This document shows positions 56,237 to 64,000 of a stretch of DNA of 64,000 bases, piece by piece (positions within the stretch are counted from its first letter, which is position 1; each line of letters starts with the position of its first letter). The stretch comes from Mycobacterium kiyosense. GTDB lineage: Bacteria > Actinomycetota > Actinomycetes > Mycobacteriales > Mycobacteriaceae. The translations under genes were made by a program, and so were the position numbers. Where the stretch lies: assembly GCA_021654635.1 (NCBI GenBank), contig AP025179.1, positions 2,046,001 through 2,110,000 on the forward strand, written 5' to 3'. The notes below the pieces were generated by a model that searched no databases, had not been told where the DNA came from, and was given only the letters and a program-made list of their open reading frames with translations.

Positions 56237-57394
56237 TCACAATCCGAGAATGGTGGACGCGATGATGTTGCGCTGAACCTCGTTGCTGCCGCCGTAGATT
56301 GAGGTTTTGCGGTAGTTGAGGTAGTGCGGGGCACTGCTTTGCGCCCAGGCCGGTGAGGCGATCCCGTCACCGTTGACCGGTAGCGCGTCGGCGCCGGCGA
56401 CCTCGACCATCAACTCGGTGGAAAGCTGCTGCAGCTGGCTGCCGCGCAGTTTGAGCACTGAGGACGCCGGGTTCGGTTTACCGCCCGAGGACCCCGAAAC
56501 CACCCGGGCCTGAGTGAGTTCCAGTGCCAGGATCTCGTTCTCGGCCTCAGCCAGCCGGGCGGCGAAAAGCGGGTCGTCGATCAGCCCGTTCGCTTTCGCG
56601 TGCCGCTTCACCTCGGCCAGCCGCACCTTGGTGCGGCCGACCTGCGCGATGCCGGTGCGTTCGTTGCCCAACAGGAACTTCGCATACGTCCAGCCCTGAT
56701 TCTCTTCTCCGACAAGCTGATTGGCGGGCACTCGGACGTCGGAGAAGAAGACTTCGTTGACCTCGACGCCGCCGTCGATCAGCTTGATCGGTCGCCACGT
56801 GATGCCCGGGGTGTCCATCTCCATCAGCAGGAACGAGATGCCGGCCTGACGCTTGGGCGCCTGCGGGTCGGTGCGCACCAGGCAGAAGATCCAGTCCGCG
56901 TACTGGCCCAGCGTCGTCCACGTCTTCTGCCCGTTGACCACATAGCTGTCGCCGTCGCGGACCGCGGTGGTGCGCAACGAGGCCAGGTCCGAGCCGGCTT
57001 CGGGCTCGGAGAAGCCCTGGCACCACCAGATGTCCAGGGCGGCGGTCGGCGGTAGGAACCGCTCCTTGATCTCCTGCGACCCGAACTCGGCGATCACCGG
57101 CCCGACCATCTTGGTGTTGAAGTTCAGCGGCTCGGGCACACTGGCCAGCTGCATCTCGTCGTTGTAGATCTGCGACTGGGTGGGTGTCCAATCCTTGCCG
57201 CCCCATTCGACGGGCCAACCGGGTACGGCCAGCCCGTTCTCGTGCAGCAACTTGTGATTGTCGACGATCTGCTCGCGGGTCAGCGATTGGCCGTTGCGTA
57301 CCCGCTCGCGGACGTCGGCGGGGACCTTGGTGGTGAAAAAGGTACGAAGTTCGTCGCGGAACGCGGCTTCGTCGGGGGTGAGCGCCAGCTTCAT
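56237..57394 (-). CDS. Acyl-CoA dehydrogenase, larger subunit of a pair
   Basis: 385 residues with MKLALTPDEAAFRDELRTFF at the start, the family middle-domain signature QGFSEPEAGSDLASLRT and the FAD-contact segment YGGSNEVQRNIIASTILGL at the end. The middle domain contains WTTLGQYADWIFCLVRT. ATG 57394 follows GGAGG. It forms an operon with the second dehydrogenase and the PPOX gene, reading away from comEA. Confidence 0.88.
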   Translation of the reverse strand: MKLALTPDEAAFRDELRTFFTTKVPADVRERVRNGQSLTREQIVDNHKLLHENGLAVPGWPVEWGGKDWTPTQSQIYNDEMQLASVPEPLNFNTKMVGPVIAEFGSQEIKERFLPPTAALDIWWCQGFSEPEAGSDLASLRTTAVRDGDSYVVNGQKTWTTLGQYADWIFCLVRTDPQAPKRQAGISFLLMEMDTPGITWRPIKLIDGGVEVNEVFFSDVRVPANQLVGEENQGWTYAKFLLGNERTGIAQVGRTKVRLAEVKRHAKANGLIDDPLFAARLAEAENEILALELTQARVVSGSSGGKPNPASSVLKLRGSQLQQLSTELMVEVAGADALPVNGDGIASPAWAQSSAPHYLNYRKTSIYGGSNEVQRNIIASTILGL

Positions 57395-57540
57395 TGCAGC
57401 CTCCTGTGGTCGTGCGCGCCGGTTCCATCTTGACTGATCCGACCGAGCGCTCGTGCACAGCCTCGGGTTAATCCACAGCGGGGCGGTGAGCGGCGCCTTC
57501 GGCGGGTCGCTGCGACGGTCCGCGCGCCTACCGTCGGCTC

Positions 57541-58393
57541 ATGCGAACGGAACTTCCTGCCGAGAGACTGCACCGCCGGTTGGGTGCCGAACCAGACAGC
57601 GACGGCCCGGACTCCGGGCCCGACGACCCGGTCGCGGGCGACGGCCGGGACGAGGAGCAGGACGACCCGAACTCCCTGCTGCCGCGCTGGCTGCCCGAGA
57701 GCTCACGCGGGCGCGGTCTGGTCGACCGGGTGCGCGCCGATCCGGGCCGGGCCGGGGCCTTCGCACTGGCGGTGATCGCCGCGCTGGCGGTGCTGATCAC
57801 CGTGTTCACCCTGGTGCGCGACCGCCCGGCCCCGGTCAGCTCGGCCAAACTGCCACCGGTAGAACGGGTTTCGTCCGCCAGATCGTCCACGACTGTCGCC
57901 CCGCCGGCCGGTCCGGTGGTGGTCAGCGTGGTGGGTCTGGTGCACAAACCCGGGGTGGTGACGCTGGCGCCGGGCGCACGCGTCGCCGATGCGGTGCAGG
58001 CGGCCGGTGGGGCGGTCGACGGTGCGGACATGGTGGGGCTGAATATGGCCCGCCCGGTCGGTGATGGTGAGCAGATCGTGGTCGGTCTGGCGTCGCCGTC
58101 GGGCAAACCGCCGGTGTTGGGCAGTTCGGTGGGCACCGGCGCGCCCACCGCGCCGGCGACCGCGGCGCCCACTTCGGGTAGGCCGAGGCCGGCGCCCAAG
58201 GAGCCGCTGGACCTGAACACCGCGACCGTCGAGCAGCTCGACGCCCTGCCCGGCGTGGGCCCGGTCACCGCGGCCGCGATCGTGGCGTGGCGACAGGCCA
58301 ACGGCCGATTCACCACCGTCGACCAGTCTGGGGGAGGTCGAGGGTATCGGCCCGGCGCGGCTGGACAAGCTGCGCGCCCTGGTCCGTGTCTGA
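57541..58393 (+). pseudogene. comEA: ComEA-type DNA-binding protein, frameshifted near its end
   Basis: DNA receptor of transformation machinery. It has a long acidic cytoplasmic leader, a membrane helix (AFALAVIAALAVLITVFTLV), an SLBB-type domain (VVSVVGLVHKPGVVTLAPGAR), and a helix-hairpin-helix domain (LDLNTATVEQLDALPGVGPV). One extra T at 58327 (CAGTCTGGGG in place of CAGCTGGGG) breaks the HhH domain before its end. Without it the protein would finish LGEVEGIGPARLDKLRALVRV at TGA 58391, 283 residues. As given, the frame runs directly into comEC. Confidence 0.85.
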
Positions 58394-58398
58394 CCCCG

Positions 58399-59952
58399 GT
58401 GGCCGGCCCGGAGACCAGTCCGGTGGTGGACCTGGACGTGCGCCTGGTCCCGGCCGCGCTGGCCTGCTGGGCGGTCACCGCGGCGGGGATCGTCTGGCCG
58501 ATCGGCGCCGTATTGGCCGGGTGCTGCGCGGTGCTGGCCGTCGGGTCGGGCCTGCTGTGGTGGCGGGCGCGGGGCCGTCCGGGCGCTCGGCTGGCCGCGG
58601 TCGGCGCCGGTCTGCTGGCGATCGGCGTGGTGGGTGCGGGCTACGGCCTGGCGGTCGCATTGCGGGCGGATGCGGTCGCGCACCACCCGATCACCGCGAC
58701 TTTCGGCACCGTCGCTCCGGTGACGGTCATGCCCAGCGAAAGCCCGCTGACGCTGGGCAGCGGCCGGCTGATGTTCCGGGCGACGTTGCTGCGGCTGCGT
58801 GACGACGAAATATCGGGCCGGGTCGTGGTTTTCGCCCGCGCCGCTGAGCAGGGATACGGGGAGCTCGCCGTGGGCCGGCCGGTCCGCTTCACCGCACGCA
58901 TCACCCGCCCGACCCGCCACGACCTCACCGTCGCGGTGCTGACCGCGACAGGTCCGCCGGCCCTGGGTGAGGCCGGGTCGGTACAGCGTGCCGCGCACGC
59001 CGTGCGTAGCCGATTCGCCGCGGCGGTTCGTACGGTGCTGCCGGCCGACCAGGCGGCGATGCTGCCCGCGCTGGTACTCGGCGACAGCACGCTGGTCCCC
59101 GCGGGGACCAGCGCCGAGTTCCGCACCGCCGGGATGACGCACCTGACCGCGGTCTCGGGCGCCAACGTGACGATCGTGTGCGCGGCGGTGCTGTTCTCGG
59201 CGCGGCTGGTCGGACCGCGGGCCGCCGTAGCGCTGGCCGGCTTGGCGCTGGTGGGGTTCGTGATCGTGGTGCAGCCGACGGCCAGCGTGTTGCGGGCGGC
59301 GGTGATGGCCGCGATCACGCTGCTGGCGATGCTGACCTCGCGGCGCCGTCAGGCGATACCGGCACTGGCGGCAACGGTGTTGGTGCTGCTGGTCGCGGCG
59401 CCGCAGCTGGCGGTCGACCTGGGTTTCGCCCTGTCGGTGGTCGCGACGGCCGCGCTGGTGGTCGTCGCGCCCGGATGGTCGCGCCGCCTGGCCGATCGGG
59501 GCTGGCCCAAGCCACTCGCGGACGCGGTCGCGGTCGCCGGGGCCGCCCAGCTGGTGACGGCGCCGCTGGTCGCCGCCATCTCGGGACGGTTCAGTCTGGT
59601 GGCCGTCGCCGCCAACCTACTGGCGGCGCCGGCCATCGCCCCGATCACCGTGCTGGGCACCGCGGCGGCGGTGTTGGCCGGGTGCTGGCCGGCCGGCGCG
59701 CAGCTACTGATCCGATTCACCGGGCCGGAGGTGTGGTGGGTCTTGCGGATCGCACGGTGGGCAGCCGGGGTGCCCGCGGCCAGTGTGCCGGTGCCCTCCG
59801 GGGTCGCCGGCCTGCTCACAGTCGGCTGCACCACCGTGCTGGCCGCGGCGATGTGGCGATGGCACTGGTTCCGCGTCGCCTTGGGCTCGGCGGCGGTCAC
59901 CGGCGTGATCTGCCTGGCGGCGTGGTCGCTGTCCGGATTGGCGGGGCGGTGA
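58399..59952 (+). CDS. comEC: ComEC/Rec2-type DNA uptake channel, membrane domain only
   Basis: 517 residues with about ten hydrophobic segments and the Competence-domain core FRTAGMTHLTAVSGANVTIVC. As in M. tuberculosis Rv2414c, there is no metallo-beta-lactamase domain at the C-terminus. GTG 58399 is the best start after the natural comEA stop at 58391-58393; the actual reading is open from 57541 because of the comEA insertion. Mycobacterial transformation through this system has not been shown to my knowledge. Confidence 0.85.
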   Translation: MAGPETSPVVDLDVRLVPAALACWAVTAAGIVWPIGAVLAGCCAVLAVGSGLLWWRARGRPGARLAAVGAGLLAIGVVGAGYGLAVALRADAVAHHPITATFGTVAPVTVMPSESPLTLGSGRLMFRATLLRLRDDEISGRVVVFARAAEQGYGELAVGRPVRFTARITRPTRHDLTVAVLTATGPPALGEAGSVQRAAHAVRSRFAAAVRTVLPADQAAMLPALVLGDSTLVPAGTSAEFRTAGMTHLTAVSGANVTIVCAAVLFSARLVGPRAAVALAGLALVGFVIVVQPTASVLRAAVMAAITLLAMLTSRRRQAIPALAATVLVLLVAAPQLAVDLGFALSVVATAALVVVAPGWSRRLADRGWPKPLADAVAVAGAAQLVTAPLVAAISGRFSLVAVAANLLAAPAIAPITVLGTAAAVLAGCWPAGAQLLIRFTGPEVWWVLRIARWAAGVPAASVPVPSGVAGLLTVGCTTVLAAAMWRWHWFRVALGSAAVTGVICLAAWSLSGLAGR

Positions 59953-60001
59953 GCGTCACCTCCGGAGCCGGGCCGTCGTGGCGCCGTGACACCATCGTGT
60001 C

Positions 60002-60985
60002 GTGAGCGAGGTTTCGTCTTTGCACCTGGTCCTGGGGGAAGAGGACCTGCTGATCGAGCGGGCCGTCGCGCAGATTCTGCGGTCGGCCCGCCAGCGCACG
60101 GGCACGGCATTGGGTGCCGAATCGGGAATAGCGGACATCCCGGTCAACCGGATGCGCGCCGGCGACGTCAGCACCTACGAGCTGACCGAGTTGCTGAGCC
60201 CCTCGCTGTTCGCCGAGGAGCGGATCGTGGTACTCGAAGCCGCCGCCGAAGCCGGTAAAGACGCGGCCACGTTGATCGCCGCGGCCGCCGCGGATCTGCC
60301 GCCGGGCACTGTGCTGGTCGTCGTGCACTCCGGGGGTGGACGCGCCAAGGCGCTGGCGGCGGAGCTGAAGTCGCTGGGCGCCCAAGTGCATCCGTGCGCC
60401 CGGATCACCAAAGCCGGCGAGCGCGCCGACTTCGTCCGGGCCGAGTTTCGCTCGTTGAAGGTCAGGGTCGACGACGACACCGTGACGGCCTTGCTCGACG
60501 CCGTCGGCTCCGACATCCGGGAGCTGGCGTCGGCCTGCTCGCAGCTGGTCGCCGACACCGGCGGCGACGTCGACGAACCGGCGGTCCGGCGCTACCACAG
60601 CGGCAAAGCCGAGGTGAAGGGCTTCGACATCGCCGACAAGGCGGTGGCCGGGGACGTCTCGGGCGCGGCCGAAGCACTGCGCTGGGCGATGATGCGCGGC
60701 GAACCGTTGGTGGTGCTGGCCGATGCCCTCGCCGAAGCCATCCACACCATCGGCCTGGTGCAGGCGCAGTCGGGTGACCCGTACCGGCTGGCCGGTCAGC
60801 TCAAGTTGCCGCCCTGGCGGGTGCAGAAGGCGCAGCGGCAGGCCCGTCGCTGGTCACGGGAGCGGCTGGCGACCGCGATGCGAGTGGTCGCAACACTCAA
60901 CGCCAACGTCAAAGGTGCCGTGGCGGACGCCGACTACGCGCTGGAAGCGGCGGTGCGACAGGTGGCCGAACTGGTCTCGGATTGA
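60002..60985 (+). CDS. holA: DNA polymerase III delta subunit
   Basis: 327-residue clamp-loader wrench that opens the beta clamp. It begins [21 protein letters not shown], the HolA N-terminus. Domain II includes [21 protein letters not shown], and the C-terminal collar domain contains [21 protein letters not shown] 60002 lies 49 bases after comEC. Same position as Rv2413c. It converges with rpsT. Confidence 0.93.
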   Translation: MSEVSSLHLVLGEEDLLIERAVAQILRSARQRTGTALGAESGIADIPVNRMRAGDVSTYELTELLSPSLFAEERIVVLEAAAEAGKDAATLIAAAAADLPPGTVLVVVHSGGGRAKALAAELKSLGAQVHPCARITKAGERADFVRAEFRSLKVRVDDDTVTALLDAVGSDIRELASACSQLVADTGGDVDEPAVRRYHSGKAEVKGFDIADKAVAGDVSGAAEALRWAMMRGEPLVVLADALAEAIHTIGLVQAQSGDPYRLAGQLKLPPWRVQKAQRQARRWSRERLATAMRVVATLNANVKGAVADADYALEAAVRQVAELVSD

Positions 60986-61033
60986 CCGTCGGATCGGCTT
61001 TGGGAACGAATGGTCTAAAAAGGGGCGGAAAGC

Positions 61034-61297
61034 TCAGCCGAGCTTGTTGAACGCCTGCGCCAGCGCCGACTTCTTGTTGGCGGCCTGGTTCTTATGGATC
61101 ACGCCCTTGCTCGCGGCCTTGTCCAGCTTGCGGCTGGTCGACACCAGCAGCTCAGCGGCCTTGTCCTTCTCACCGGCGTGGGTGGCTTCCCGGAACGCGC
61201 GAATGGCGGTACGGAGCGAAGACTTCACCGACTTGTTGCGCAGCCGGGCGCGCTCGTTAGTCCGGTTGCGCTTCTGCTGCGACTTGATGTTGGCCAC
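61034..61297 (-). CDS. rpsT: 30S ribosomal protein S20
   Basis: 87 residues, [21 protein letters not shown] to AQAFNKLG, the full S20 helical bundle that binds 16S rRNA. It is transcribed opposite to holA and to the ATP-grasp gene. A candidate promoter (TTGGGC, 18 bases, TAACCT on the minus strand near 61368-61397) has its -10 in the centre of an 8-bp-arm palindrome. Confidence 0.98.
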   Translation of the reverse strand: MANIKSQQKRNRTNERARLRNKSVKSSLRTAIRAFREATHAGEKDKAAELLVSTSRKLDKAASKGVIHKNQAANKKSALAQAFNKLG

Positions 61298-61359
61298 GCG
61301 TGTAGTTCCTTAGTCCGTTTCGATTTGGCTTTGCCCGGGGTATGCCTGCAACCCGACAG

Positions 61360-61381
61360 CGACTGCTCAGGTTAGCAGTCG
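61360..61381. repeat. Inverted repeat upstream of rpsT
   Basis: CGACTGCT, a 6-base loop CAGGTT, then AGCAGTCG: perfect 8-bp arms. It overlaps the presumed minus-strand -10 of rpsT (TAACCT). It could be an operator or a leader hairpin; on the + strand it lies 60 bases before the ATP-grasp gene. Confidence 0.5.
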
Positions 61382-61441
61382 GTTACGTTTTCGCCCAAAA
61401 GACGAACTCTGGGCCTGCTGGAATAGGGGATTTGAGGCAGA

Positions 61442-63121
61442 GTGACACAGGTGAGCCTTTCGAATCAGATCGAAGCAACCCCGCACCGGTCACGCGCCCG
61501 TTCCGAGCGCATTTTCGAGGGCTATAACACCTGTGATCCGGTCTATTCGTTGGCTTTCGACGAGATGTTCGACGCCCAGGGCAACGTGCGCGGCCCCTAC
61601 AAGGGCATCTACGCCGAGCTGGCGCCCACCGACGCCTCGGAGCTGAAGGCCCGGGCCGACGCACTGGGCCGGGCGTTCATCGACCAGGGCATCACGTTCT
61701 CGCTGTCGGGCCAGGAGCGGCCGTTCCCGCTGGATCTGGTGCCGCGGGTGATCTCGGCCGCCGAATGGACGCGTCTGGAGCGCGGCATCACCCAGCGGGT
61801 CAAGGCCCTCGAGATGTACCTCGACGACATCTACGGTGACCAGGAGATCCTGCGCGACGGCGTCATCCCGCGCCGGCTGATCACCTCGTGCGAGCACTTC
61901 CACCGCGAGGCTGTCGGGATCGTCCCGCCCAACGGAGTACGCATCCACGTCGCCGGCATCGACCTGATCCGCGACGAGAAAGGCGACTTCCGGGTCCTGG
62001 AAGACAACCTGCGGTCGCCGTCGGGTGTGTCCTACGTCATGGAGAACCGGCGCACCATGGCCCGGGTCTTCCCGAACCTGTTCGCCACCCACCGGGTGCG
62101 CACCGTCGACGACTACGCCGCCCACCTGCTGCGGGCGCTGCGCAACTCGGCGGCCACCAACGAAGCCGACCCGACCGTGGTGGTGCTGACTCCCGGCGTC
62201 TACAACTCGGCGTATTTCGAGCACTCGCTGCTGGCCCGGCAGATGGGTGTGGAGCTGGTCGAGGGCCGCGACCTGTTCTGCCGGGACAACCAGGTCTACA
62301 TGCGCACCACCGCGGGGGAGCGGCAGGTCGACGTCATCTACCGGCGCATCGACGACACGTTCCTGGATCCGCTGCAGTTCCGCGCCGACTCGGTGCTGGG
62401 GGTGGCCGGGCTGGTCAACGCCGCCCGCGCCGGCAACGTGGTGATCTCCAGCTCGATCGGCAACGGCGTGGGCGACGACAAGCTGGTCTACACCTACGTG
62501 CCCACCATCATCGAGTACTACCTGGGCGAAAAGCCGCTGCTGGCCAATGTGGAAACGTACCGCTGTTGGCTGGACGACGAGCGCGAGGAGGTGCTCGACC
62601 GGATCCACGAATTGGTGATCAAGCCGGTGGAAGGCTCCGGCGGGTACGGCATCGTGTTCGGCCCGGAGGCCTCGGAGAAGGAATTGACCGCGCTGGCCAA
62701 GAAGATCCGCGAAGATCCGCGATCGTGGATCGCCCAACCGGTCATGGAGCTCTCGACGGTGCCGACCCGGATCGGCGACTCGCTGGCGCCGCGTTACGTG
62801 GACCTGCGGCCGTTCGCGGTCAACGACGGCAACGAGGTGTGGGTGCTGCCCGGCGGATTGACCCGAACCGCGCTGGTCGAGGGCTCGCGGGTGGTGAACT
62901 CCAGCCAGGGCGGCGGCTCCAAGGACACCTGGGTGCTGGCGTCGCGGGCCTCGGGGGCCGGTCGTGAGCTGGGTCGCGCCCAGGTGGTGCGGTCGCTGCC
63001 GCGGGCCGTGCCCGAGCAGGCTCCCGAGGCTGTTCGTCCGGCTACCACCCACGCTCAGCCGATCAACCCGCCCCAGGACGAACAGCCGCAGCAGCAACAA
63101 CAGCAGAAAGCGAGCGACTGA
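61442..63121 (+). CDS. Circularly permuted ATP-grasp (type 2) protein
   Basis: 559 residues. A conserved N-terminus YNTCDPVYSLAFDEMFDAQG leads into the permuted ATP-grasp fold. Phosphate and Mg segments include GIVPPNGVRIHVAGIDLIRD, LEDNLRSPSGVSYVMENR and IKPVEGSGGYGIVFGPEA. The tail is Gln-rich (QPQQQQQQK). The family is predicted to make peptide or peptide-like bonds with alpha-E and transglutaminase partners; no substrate is known. GTG 61442 follows a GAGG element. The stop overlaps the next ATG (TGATG), as in the Rv2411c-Rv2410c pair. Confidence 0.88.
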   Translation: MTQVSLSNQIEATPHRSRARSERIFEGYNTCDPVYSLAFDEMFDAQGNVRGPYKGIYAELAPTDASELKARADALGRAFIDQGITFSLSGQERPFPLDLVPRVISAAEWTRLERGITQRVKALEMYLDDIYGDQEILRDGVIPRRLITSCEHFHREAVGIVPPNGVRIHVAGIDLIRDEKGDFRVLEDNLRSPSGVSYVMENRRTMARVFPNLFATHRVRTVDDYAAHLLRALRNSAATNEADPTVVVLTPGVYNSAYFEHSLLARQMGVELVEGRDLFCRDNQVYMRTTAGERQVDVIYRRIDDTFLDPLQFRADSVLGVAGLVNAARAGNVVISSSIGNGVGDDKLVYTYVPTIIEYYLGEKPLLANVETYRCWLDDEREEVLDRIHELVIKPVEGSGGYGIVFGPEASEKELTALAKKIREDPRSWIAQPVMELSTVPTRIGDSLAPRYVDLRPFAVNDGNEVWVLPGGLTRTALVEGSRVVNSSQGGGSKDTWVLASRASGAGRELGRAQVVRSLPRAVPEQAPEAVRPATTHAQPINPPQDEQPQQQQQQKASD

Positions 63122-64000
63122 TGCTGGCCCGTAACGCCGAGGCGCTGTTCTGGATCGGCCGTTACGTCGAGCGTGCCGACGACACGGCGCGCATCCTGGA
63201 CGTGGCGGTGCACCACTTGCTGGAGGATTCCAGCGTCGACCCCGACCAGGCCTCCCGCCTGCTGCTCAAGGTGCTGGGCATCGAGCCTCCCGAGCACCGC
63301 CTCGACGTCTGGTCGCTGACCGACCTGGTTGCGTTCAACCCCAACACCGACGGTGGTTGCTCGATCGTCGAGGCCATCTCGGCGGCGCGCGAAAATGCAA
63401 GGTCGGCAAGGGAAGTCACGTCCAGCGAGATCTGGGAATGCATCAACACCACCTATCATGCGCTGCCCGAACGGGAGCGGGCCGCCAAACGCCTTGGGCC
63501 GCATGAGTTTTTGTCGTTCATCGAGGGACGCGCGGCGATGTTCGCCGGCTTGGCCGACTCCACCCTGTCGCGCGACGACGGCTACCGGTTCATGGTGTTG
63601 GGCCGCGCGATCGAACGGGTCGACATGACGGTGCGGCTGTTGCTGTCCCGCGTCGGGGACAGCGCCTCGTCGCCGGCCTGGGTGACGCTGTTGCGTTCGG
63701 CGGGTGCCCACGACACCTATCTGCGTACCTACCGCGGCGCGCTGGACGCGGCCCGGGTGGTCGAGTTCATGCTGCTCGACCGGCTGTTCCCGCGTTCGGT
63801 CTTCTACTCGCTGAAGCTGGCCGAACACAACCTCGAGGAACTGCTGCACAACCCGCAGAGCCGGATCGGGGCCACCACCGAAGCGCAGCGTCTGCTCGGC
63901 AAGGCGCGCAGCGAGCTGGAATTCGTCCAGCCCGGGGTGCTGCTCGAGACGCTGGAGAACAGGCTGGGGGCGCTGCAGCGGACCTGCCGGGACGTCGGGG
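63121..64000 (+). CDS. Alpha-E domain protein, 3' end cut by the window
   Basis: Open from ATG 63121 through the end of the window, 293 codons visible. It starts MLARNAEALFWIGRYVERAD, the alpha-E (DUF403) signature, and continues as an all-helical protein with FMVLGRAIERVDMTVRLLL. It is translationally coupled to the ATP-grasp gene (TGATG). It is thought to work with that enzyme in an uncharacterised peptide-tagging or modification pathway. The C-terminus is not seen. Confidence 0.9.
   Translation, partial: MLARNAEALFWIGRYVERADDTARILDVAVHHLLEDSSVDPDQASRLLLKVLGIEPPEHRLDVWSLTDLVAFNPNTDGGCSIVEAISAARENARSAREVTSSEIWECINTTYHALPERERAAKRLGPHEFLSFIEGRAAMFAGLADSTLSRDDGYRFMVLGRAIERVDMTVRLLLSRVGDSASSPAWVTLLRSAGAHDTYLRTYRGALDAARVVEFMLLDRLFPRSVFYSLKLAEHNLEELLHNPQSRIGATTEAQRLLGKARSELEFVQPGVLLETLENRLGALQRTCRDVG

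Noticed and set aside
57541..59952. Natural comEA-comEC fusion protein
   Set aside because: The HhH domain sequence is correct in another frame and ends at TGA 58391. The fusion depends on one inserted T.

Overview
The window is a high-GC chromosomal segment of a nontuberculous Mycobacterium. The evidence is the gene order valS-folC-(DUF4233)-ndk-rne-rplU-rpmA-obg-proB ... nadE-rbsK-cyclase-MscS-proA-MoxR-VWA ... nadD-rsfS-gpgP-octT-degV ... comEA-comEC-holA-rpsT-(ATP-grasp)-(alpha-E). From memory this is the order, in mirror orientation, of the M. tuberculosis Rv2448c to Rv2410c region. Mycobacterium-specific families (PE, MmpS/MmpL, PapA, methylglucose lipopolysaccharide genes) agree. No tRNA, rRNA, IS element or CRISPR array was seen.

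Layout. 1-11362: housekeeping genes on the + strand (tRNA charging, folate, RNA decay, ribosomal proteins, proline). 11379-14572: accessory insert with a divergent TetR/P450 pair whose shared promoter carries two 17-bp palindromes, a strong hairpin, a 57-residue ORF and a sirtuin. 14645-24974: nadE, ribokinase, a membrane cyclase-like receptor coupled to an MscS channel with a cNMP-fold tail, proA, and a MoxR/VWA pair. 24975-26454: short tandem repeats and a methyltransferase. 26455-29719: tightly overlapping nadD-rsfS-gpgP-octT-degV operon. 29728-57394: a large lipid/envelope island where, as I recall, M. tuberculosis has eis. 57541-64000: comEA-comEC, holA, rpsT and the start of an ATP-grasp/alpha-E operon.

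The main discovery candidate is the island. A bimodular polyketide synthase (KS-AT-KR-ACP then KS-AT-DH-ER-KR-ACP) is divergent from papA, an MmpL8/10-type transporter and a secreted PE-PPE-fold acyltransferase. Both AT domains carry the malonyl-type HAFH motif, which predicts unbranched chains. That fits trehalose polyphleate (TPP) better than sulfolipid or polyacyltrehalose, which need methylmalonyl. The TPP fadD is not in the window. Next to this core, all on the minus strand, are a dihydrodipicolinate-reductase-like oxidoreductase, an MmpS/MmpL pair, a flavin monooxygenase and a PE-domain aspartic protease, which may form a second lipid or envelope system.

Four genes or gene parts are broken by small insertions: ndk (CA duplication), pks (GCTA duplication and an extra G), comEA (one extra T). 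Either the strain has lost these functions or the assembly has insertion errors. The ndk case argues for checking the reads first.
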